From the NCBI GenBank assembly GCA_040753795.1, contig JBFMDX010000001.1, forward strand, positions 1 through 64,000: DNA of 64,000 nucleotides, written 5' to 3'. Below are positions 58,950-64,000 of the stretch, piece after piece. A program made the position numbers and the translations under genes. How positions within the stretch are numbered: the stretch's first letter is position 1; every line of letters starts with the position of its first letter. This DNA comes from Thermodesulfobacteriota bacterium. GTDB lineage: Bacteria > Desulfobacterota > Desulfobacteria > Desulfobacterales > Desulfosudaceae. Below the pieces are notes generated by a model. The model made no database searches. It was given only the letters and a program-made list of their open reading frames with translations, and was not told the DNA's origin.

Positions 58950-60251
58950 TTATTTTTCCAACCGGACGCGGATGGCGTTGGCATGGGCGCCCAGTCCTTC
59001 GATTTCAGCCAGCCTGATGGCGTCCGGGGCCTCTGCTTTCAACGCGGCTTCAGAATAGAAAACCACGCTGGTTCGCTTTAGAAAATGACTGGTTGAAAGC
59101 GCCGAGGCAAAACGGGCGCACCCGCCGGTGGGCAGGGTATGATTGGGGCCGGCCACATAATCCCCGATGGGCTCGGGAGTAAAGCGGCCCAGGAAAACGG
59201 CCCCGGCGTTTCGTATTCTCCCCAGCATCGCGAAGGGTTCTTCCACCTGCAGTTCCAGGTGTTCCGGCGCGAAGCGATTGGCTGTCGTCAGGGCGGTTTC
59301 CATCGAGTCGACGATAAAAATACCACCGTATCGGGCGAGGGCTTTTTTCGCCGTTTCCTGCCGGTTGAGGGCGGATAGTTGCGCGTCCACTTCCCGGGCG
59401 GTTTGCCGGGCGATTTCCCGGACGGGCGTGATCAGTACGGCCGAAGCAAGGGCGTCATGTTCCGCCTGAGAAAGAAGGTCGGCCGCCAGATAACGGGGAT
59501 CGGCGGTCTGGTCGGCGATGATCAGGATTTCGCTGGGCCCGGCAATAATATCAATACCGACCGTGCCCGAAAGTGTTTTTTTGGCCAGCACCACGTATTT
59601 ATTGCCCGGCCCGGCGATCATGTCCACCCTGGGAATCGTTTCCGTTCCATATGCCAGGGCGGCGATGGCCCAGGCACTGCCGACCTTGTATACTTCCGTT
59701 ACCCCGGTCTTTTCGGCGGCCACCAGCAGATGCGGACTGACCGAGCCGTCTTTTCTCGGCGGGGTTACCATCACGATCCGGGGAACGCCTGCCTGTCTGG
59801 CCGGCAGCACCCCCATCAGAACCGTTGACACCAGCGGCGTCTCTCCCCCTCTTGCGCCGGGCACATAAATGCCGGCCGAGTCGACCGGTGTTATCTGCTG
59901 ACCCACCACCACACCGGGGCGATCCGTGCTGATCCAGGAGTTTTCCCGCTGGGCCTGGTGGAATGTTTCAATCTGACGAATGGCCCGGGCCAGGGAGTGG
60001 CGGAATTGCCTGTCGACCTGCCTGCCGGCGGCTTTAAACTCTTGAGGAGTTACCCGCAGCCGGGCGGCCTTCAGTCCGGGGGCGTCGAACTGACGGGTGT
60101 ATTTTTCAAGGGCCCGGTCACCATTCCGGCGAACCTCTCCAATAATCTGCTCGACCTGGCGGTAATCCTTCCGGGAATAATCGGTTCCCCGGTTCATGAT
60201 CCGGCGCAATTGTTCCTGGGCCGTTTTCGTCGTGTAATCAAATACTTTCAT
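58950..60251 (-). CDS. hisD: Histidinol dehydrogenase
   Basis: Zn-dependent, NAD+-dependent oxidation of histidinol to histidine. The 433-residue protein has IYVPGARGGETPLVSTVLM (P-loop-like start of the NAD domain, about 128-146), DMIAGPGNKYVVLAKKTLSG, GPSEILIIAD, LLSQAEHDALASAVLIT (Zn ligand and catalytic His), NRFAPEHLELQVEE and GPNHTLPTGGCARFAS, all in family order. It is a solo gene here; other his genes are not in the window. A 158-base gap with a promoter separates it from serC on the other strand. Confidence 0.95.
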   Translation of the reverse strand: MKVFDYTTKTAQEQLRRIMNRGTDYSRKDYRQVEQIIGEVRRNGDRALEKYTRQFDAPGLKAARLRVTPQEFKAAGRQVDRQFRHSLARAIRQIETFHQAQRENSWISTDRPGVVVGQQITPVDSAGIYVPGARGGETPLVSTVLMGVLPARQAGVPRIVMVTPPRKDGSVSPHLLVAAEKTGVTEVYKVGSAWAIAALAYGTETIPRVDMIAGPGNKYVVLAKKTLSGTVGIDIIAGPSEILIIADQTADPRYLAADLLSQAEHDALASAVLITPVREIARQTAREVDAQLSALNRQETAKKALARYGGIFIVDSMETALTTANRFAPEHLELQVEEPFAMLGRIRNAGAVFLGRFTPEPIGDYVAGPNHTLPTGGCARFASALSTSHFLKRTSVVFYSEAALKAEAPDAIRLAEIEGLGAHANAIRVRLEK

Positions 60252-60331
60252 GTGAGCATCCTTTTGCTGCCGGATTCGCCGGCGTATGGAAATTACCGTT
60301 ACTGCGTTTTTTCAGCTCCCGCTTTTCCCCA

Positions 60332-60360
60332 TTGACATATATTTATAAATTTGTTTTATT
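60332..60360 (+). promoter_or_regulatory. Candidate promoter of serC
   Basis: TTGACA (60332-60337), a 17-base spacer and TTTATT (60355-60360); perfect -35, weak -10, in an A+T-rich stretch 51 bases before the serC start. Confidence 0.4.
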
Positions 60361-60410
60361 TCCTTTTTTTAATTATATCAAATCAGAGAATAGTCTTAAA
60401 GGAGGTTTTT

Positions 60411-61496
60411 ATGTCAAAGCGTATTCATAATTTCAACCCGGGGCCGGCCGCGTTGCCGGTGAGCGTTTTGCAGGAAATCCAGGCATCTTTTCTGGATTTT
60501 GCCGGAACGGGAATGTCAATTACCGAAGTCAGTCATCGTTCAAAACCGTTTGAAAACATCATCAATGACGCGGTGGCCAGAGTCAAACGGCTGCTGGGCG
60601 TGGGCGACGAGTTTACGGTTCTGTTCATCCAGGGCGGCGCCAGTCTCCAGTTTGCCATGGTACCCATGAACCTGCTGCCGGACGAAAAGTCGGCCGACTA
60701 TGTCAACACCGGCACCTGGGCCACCAAGGCCATCAAGGAAGCCAAAATTCTGGGCAAGACCGTTCGCGTTCCGGCTTCTTCCGAAGACAGGAATTTTTCC
60801 TATATCCCGCAGAACATCGATTTTGATCCGAACGCGGCCTATGTTCATCTTACGTCTAACAATACCATCAAGGGCACCCAATGGGCATCCTTCCCCGATA
60901 CAAAAGGGGTCCCCATCGTCTGCGACATGTCTTCCGATATCATGAGCCGGCCTGTTGATATGACCCGTTTCGGGCTGATTTACGCCGGCGCCCAGAAGAA
61001 TATCGGGCCGGCCGGGGTGTGCCTGGTCATTATCCGCAAGGATATGCTCGAGGCCGCCGCGGATCAGTTGCCGACCATGCTCAAGTATGCCACCTTTGCC
61101 AAGGAAAACTCTCTTTACAACACCCCGCCCTGTTTCACCATCTATACCATTCAACTGGTTTTAAAATGGCTGGAAGAAACCGTCGGCGGTCTTGAAAAAA
61201 TGGATGCCCTTAACCGCAAAAAGGCGGCCCTTCTGTATGACATGATGGATGCCGGCAGTTTTTACAAGGCAACCGCGGAAAAAGGCAGCCGTTCCCTGAT
61301 GAACGTAACCTTCCGGCTCCCTTCAGAAGAACTGGAGAAGAAATTCATCGCCGAAGCGACTGCCAATGATCTGGGAGGACTCAAGGGCCACCGTTCCGTG
61401 GGCGGCTGCCGGGCTTCCATTTACAATGCCACGACCATGGAGTCGGTGCAGGCCTTGGCCGATTTTATGAAGGCGTTCGAACAGAAAAACGGGTAG
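60411..61496 (+). CDS. serC: Phosphoserine aminotransferase SerC
   Basis: PLP enzyme forming phosphoserine from 3-phosphohydroxypyruvate in serine synthesis (and needed for PLP synthesis). The 361-residue protein from ATG 60411 starts MSKRIHNFNPGPAALPVSVLQE, as SerC does, preceded by AAAGGAGG. Landmarks: SITEVSHRSKPF, LFIQGGASLQFAMVPMN, VHLTSNNTIKGTQW, CDMSSDIMSRPVD, the PLP lysine in YAGAQKNIGPAGV and C-terminal KGHRSVGGCRASIYNATT. The upstream frame to 60351 is spurious. First of a three-gene run with the two genes after it. Confidence 0.95.
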   Translation: MSKRIHNFNPGPAALPVSVLQEIQASFLDFAGTGMSITEVSHRSKPFENIINDAVARVKRLLGVGDEFTVLFIQGGASLQFAMVPMNLLPDEKSADYVNTGTWATKAIKEAKILGKTVRVPASSEDRNFSYIPQNIDFDPNAAYVHLTSNNTIKGTQWASFPDTKGVPIVCDMSSDIMSRPVDMTRFGLIYAGAQKNIGPAGVCLVIIRKDMLEAAADQLPTMLKYATFAKENSLYNTPPCFTIYTIQLVLKWLEETVGGLEKMDALNRKKAALLYDMMDAGSFYKATAEKGSRSLMNVTFRLPSEELEKKFIAEATANDLGGLKGHRSVGGCRASIYNATTMESVQALADFMKAFEQKNG

Positions 61497-61555
61497 GCGG
61501 TTTTACGGTCATTTTTAAAGGTGGCCTTTAACCTGTCAACGATTAAGGACGCGGC

Positions 61556-62617
61556 ATGAACGTTAAAGTTGCGGTTAAAAAACAGGACCTGACAATTGAC
61601 ATGGACGCGGTCTGCGCCCGGATCGCCGCCACCCAGCGCGATAACGGCGATATCCCCTGGTCGTCCGGCGACAAGACGGATCCCTGGGACCTGGTGGAGG
61701 CCGCCATGGGTTTGACCATCGGCGGTCAGGCGCAAAAAGCGGAGGCCGCTTTCCGCTGGCTGAAAAACAAGCAGCGACCGGACGGAAGCTGGTATGCCGC
61801 CTATCGCAATGATCTGCCGGACGACCGTACCGTCGACACCAATATGAGCTCCTATCTGGCCGCCGGTCTTTTCCATCATTACCTGGTTACCGGGAACATC
61901 GATTTTATCAAGAGCATGTGGCCGGTCATGTGCGGGGGCATCGATTTCGCCTTGAGCCTCCAAACCCCCAGAGGGGAAATTTACTGGGCCAAAAACCCGG
62001 AGGGCAGGACCGATCCCATGTCGTTGCTGACCGGTTCAAGTTCCATTTATTTCAGCTTAAAATGCGCGCTGGCCCTTGCTCATGAGATCGGTGCGGATAT
62101 GCCCGGCTGGCGGGCGTCTCTGTCCCGACTCGGTCATGCCATCCAGTTTCAGCCGCACCTGTTTAACGTGGCCAAATCGCGTTTTTCCATGGACTGGTTT
62201 TATCCCATTCTGTCCGGAGCGATCACCGGCCCCGACGCGCAAAAGCGGATCGACAGGCACTGGAAGAAATTCGTTGTCGAAGGCCAGGGTGTTAAATGCG
62301 TGGCCGATGAACCCTGGGTCACCATCGCCGAATCCTGCGAACTGGTCATGGCGCTGGCCGCCATGGGCAATGAAAATGACGCCCAGGCCGTTTTTTCCTG
62401 GATTCAGGATAAGTGCTTTGATGACGGTTCCTTCTGGTGCGGTTTTACCTATCCGAATATGGTTGTCTGGCCGGAAGAAAAAATTTCCTGGACCAACGCG
62501 GCGGTACTTCTGGCCGCGGATGCCCTGTACCACCTGACTCCGGCCGGCCGCCTTTTTAATCACAACTTCTGGAAAACGGAATACCCCTTTCTTTTTGACG
62601 CAACCATCAAGGAGTAA
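61556..62617 (+). CDS. Prenyltransferase/alpha-alpha-barrel-like protein
   Basis: A 353-residue protein with the repeated helix pairs of the (alpha/alpha)6 barrel fold (prenyltransferase/squalene-oxidase or glycoside-hydrolase-like): QAQKAEAAFRWLKNKQRPDGSWYAAYR with the GSW motif, HHYLVTGNIDFIKSMWPVMCGGIDFALS, and FSWIQDKCFDDGSFWCGFT in the C-terminal part. Active-site DxDD is not seen, so substrate is unclear. By its neighbour (a hexapeptide acyltransferase) it may act in polysaccharide or lipid processing. It starts 60 bases after serC. Family-level call only. Confidence 0.65.
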   Translation: MNVKVAVKKQDLTIDMDAVCARIAATQRDNGDIPWSSGDKTDPWDLVEAAMGLTIGGQAQKAEAAFRWLKNKQRPDGSWYAAYRNDLPDDRTVDTNMSSYLAAGLFHHYLVTGNIDFIKSMWPVMCGGIDFALSLQTPRGEIYWAKNPEGRTDPMSLLTGSSSIYFSLKCALALAHEIGADMPGWRASLSRLGHAIQFQPHLFNVAKSRFSMDWFYPILSGAITGPDAQKRIDRHWKKFVVEGQGVKCVADEPWVTIAESCELVMALAAMGNENDAQAVFSWIQDKCFDDGSFWCGFTYPNMVVWPEEKISWTNAAVLLAADALYHLTPAGRLFNHNFWKTEYPFLFDATIKE

Positions 62618-62631
62618 AGCCAAGGCTTCTC

Positions 62632-63354
62632 TTGAGAAACGATTTCCGTCCATATTTTTTGAAAAAACTTCATTTGCGGCTGCAGCACCTGTATGTGAAT
62701 CATTTTCTGCGCCCGCAGTTTGAATCCCTCGGTCCGCAATTCAATTTCATGCAACCCTGGCATGTGGAGCTGTTCGGTCCCGGCATTCATCTCGGCAACC
62801 ATGCCACGGTCATCGCCACTTCCGACAATAAAGTCCGGTTTTCGGTATGGTCGGAAAGCGAGGACACCAAAGGCATATTCGTTGGCGATGCCTGTCTTAT
62901 CTGCCCGGGAGTGAGGATCAGCGCCGCCAGGAAAATAACCATCGGAGACGGGACCATGCTGGCCAGCGGCGTATATCTGAGCGACGCGGACTGGCATGAT
63001 CTCTACAACCGGGTCAGCATGGGTGTTGCCGCTCCCATTACCCTGGGGAAGAATGTCTGGGTCTGTGACAACGCCATGATATGCAAAGGCGTGACGATCG
63101 GCGATAACAGCGTCATCGGCGCCCGGGCCGTTGTCATTGATGACGTTCCGGAGAATGTGATTGTTGCCGGCAATCCGGCCAGGATCGTCAAGCAGCTGGA
63201 TCTGGAAAAAGAGTTGGTCACCCGCACGGAGTGGTTCCGGAGAGAATATCGGCAGATATATTACGGGTTTGATGCTCTAGACCGCCATGTCCTTAAGGAC
63301 AATACGATTCTCGGCTATTTGCGGCACCGGCTTTTCCCCGGAAAAGGGGTTTAG
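62632..63354 (+). CDS. Left-handed beta-helix acyltransferase (hexapeptide repeat)
   Basis: A 240-residue acyltransferase of the LbetaH hexapeptide-repeat class (maltose/galactoside O-acetyltransferase-like). Repeats of the [LIV]-G-x4 type run from about residue 50 to 190 (IHLGNHATVI, IFVGDACLICPGVRISA, ITIGDGTMLASGVYLSD, ITLGKNVWVCDNAMICKGVTIGDNSVIGARAVVIDDVPENVIVAGNPARIV read in parts). His in DADWHDLYNR is a candidate catalytic base. The start is TTG at 62632; no nearer ATG suits. It likely acetylates a sugar or surface glycan. Cotranscribed with the barrel protein (15 bases). Confidence 0.82.
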   Translation: MRNDFRPYFLKKLHLRLQHLYVNHFLRPQFESLGPQFNFMQPWHVELFGPGIHLGNHATVIATSDNKVRFSVWSESEDTKGIFVGDACLICPGVRISAARKITIGDGTMLASGVYLSDADWHDLYNRVSMGVAAPITLGKNVWVCDNAMICKGVTIGDNSVIGARAVVIDDVPENVIVAGNPARIVKQLDLEKELVTRTEWFRREYRQIYYGFDALDRHVLKDNTILGYLRHRLFPGKGV

Positions 63355-63384
63355 GCATCAAATAAAGGCTGAGGCTGAAAATAG

Positions 63385-63423
63385 AAAAGGCGCCGGCGGA
63401 CTTTTGTCTCCGGCGCCTTTTTT
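63385..63423. terminator. Bidirectional intrinsic terminator between the acyltransferase and dsrP
   Basis: GGCGCCGG (63389-63396) and CCGGCGCC (63410-63417), extended by AAAA/TTTT, with T6 on the plus strand and A4 on the minus side. It stops the plus-strand serC operon and probably the minus-strand dsrP transcript. Confidence 0.85.
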
Positions 63424-63437
63424 GTCTGGCAGAACCG

Positions 63438-64000
63438 CTATGCGGAAACTTCTTCCTTCACGCTGATGGCGATCTTATACAGAACCGTCAGGATCAGAAA
63501 ACCCGCACCATAGACGCCGAGGGAAATAATGATTTCCGGAATGGTTGGGATGTAATCGACGACATGATGCAGCGGCGTGGGAATAAACCCGCCGGAGATC
63601 ATGCCCAGGCCCTTGTCGATCCAGATGCCGACAAACAGAATGATGCAGGAAAAGCAGAGCACGGTTTCATTCTGCCGTAAAGACGGGACAATCAGCAGCG
63701 CAATGGCCAGCAGCATCAAAAACAGAGAAGTCCACATCCAGGGCACCAGGGCGTTGTGGCCGTGGAGACCGAGGAAGAGGTACTGCAGGGAATGCACGTG
63801 GCCGGGAATCTGGCTGTAGAGGGCCACAAATACCTCGCAGGCGAAGAAGAAGACGTTGGCGATAAGCGCGTAGGTTACGATCCGGGCAATTCCCTGGATG
63901 GCTTCCTTGCCGGCGTCAAAAGAGGTAAACCGCCGCAGAATCAGCGCCATAATGATAATCAGGGCGGGGCCGGCGGCAAAGGCCGAGGCCAGGAAGCGGG
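63438..64000 (-). CDS. dsrP: DsrP/NrfD-family membrane quinol-interacting subunit (partial, N-terminus outside window)
   Basis: C-terminal about 187 residues; the frame continues past the window edge, so an internal Met at 63950 is not the start. Five hydrophobic helices are visible, with PALIIIMALILRRF, ARIVTYALIANVFFFACEVF, ALVPWMWTSLFLMLLAIALLIV and the DsrP-like LFVGIWIDKGLGMISGGFIPTPLHHVVDYIPTIPEIIISLG in parts, followed by a short charged tail (ISVKEEVSA). This block fits DsrP of the DsrMKJOP complex better than other NrfD/PsrC proteins. Its presence is the main sign of sulfate or sulfite respiration. The rest of the dsr operon would lie to the right. Confidence 0.85.
   Translation of the reverse strand, partial: RFLASAFAAGPALIIIMALILRRFTSFDAGKEAIQGIARIVTYALIANVFFFACEVFVALYSQIPGHVHSLQYLFLGLHGHNALVPWMWTSLFLMLLAIALLIVPSLRQNETVLCFSCIILFVGIWIDKGLGMISGGFIPTPLHHVVDYIPTIPEIIISLGVYGAGFLILTVLYKIAISVKEEVSA

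Overview
The window is a high-G+C chromosomal segment of a Gram-negative, anaerobic, probably sulfate-reducing member of the Desulfobacterota. Evidence for this is the C-terminal half of a DsrP/NrfD-type membrane quinol subunit at the right edge, outer-membrane and LPS genes (lptD, gmhB, rlpA, murJ, Ton system), a threonine/alanine operon (alaC-hom-thrH-yggU) and a molybdenum hydroxylase locus. Most genes are housekeeping genes. No phage, transposase, integrase or CRISPR array is visible. All calls come from reading the sequence; no database search was run.

Layout: 0-1.1 kb exbB-exbD; 1.2-6.7 kb NRDE protein, TMTC-like TPR membrane protein, recD2-gmhB; 6.7-9.8 kb an accessory stretch of A+T-rich small genes (secreted protein, GNAT, FosX-type fosfomycin hydrolase) separated by long imperfect hairpins, followed by vapBC; 9.9-25 kb envelope and general genes (rlpA, MFS, SDR, TPR-tonB, HD, CBS, DUF3108, murJ, NifX-like, DUF429-like, creA); 25.3 kb initiator tRNA; 25.6-29 kb alaC-hom-thrH-yggU; 29-35.7 kb purM, tsaD, nagZ, thioesterase, HisC-like aminotransferase plus an anti-sigma-like ATPase/GNAT protein; 35.9-42.3 kb a complete molybdenum hydroxylase operon (Mo, FeS and FAD subunits, MFS, XdhC-like, MocA-like); 43.5-50.8 kb a PurF-like protein lacking the N-terminal nucleophile cysteine and a 1199-residue GlmS-like protein, separated by two more hairpin-bounded genes; 50.8-58 kb metG-ricT-holB-ihfA, NusG paralogue, lptD; 58.3-63.4 kb PilZ protein, hisD, serC, a prenyltransferase-like alpha-barrel protein and a hexapeptide acyltransferase; 63.4-64 kb dsrP (partial).

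The most unusual signal is a family of seven long imperfect hairpins (168-208 bp; here called A to G) at two separate loci. They share an asymmetric core near the tip (TTTCTCG with AACTCGGG on one side, CGAGAAA preceded by CGGACAG on the other), while their outer arms diverge but still pair, with at least two compensatory base changes. Each of five accessory genes is followed on its own strand by one hairpin. At the second locus two consecutive modules have nearly the same pair of flanking hairpins but different cargo. This looks like a cassette system similar to, but not clearly the same as, integron attC arrays, and one of its cargoes is a FosX-like resistance gene.

Other points of interest are the nucleophile-less PurF paralogue beside a giant GlmS paralogue that keeps its cysteine, a split Ton system, a self-contained molybdenum hydroxylase island of unknown substrate, a 125-bp terminal-inverted-repeat element after the PilZ gene, and a 51-residue membrane protein.
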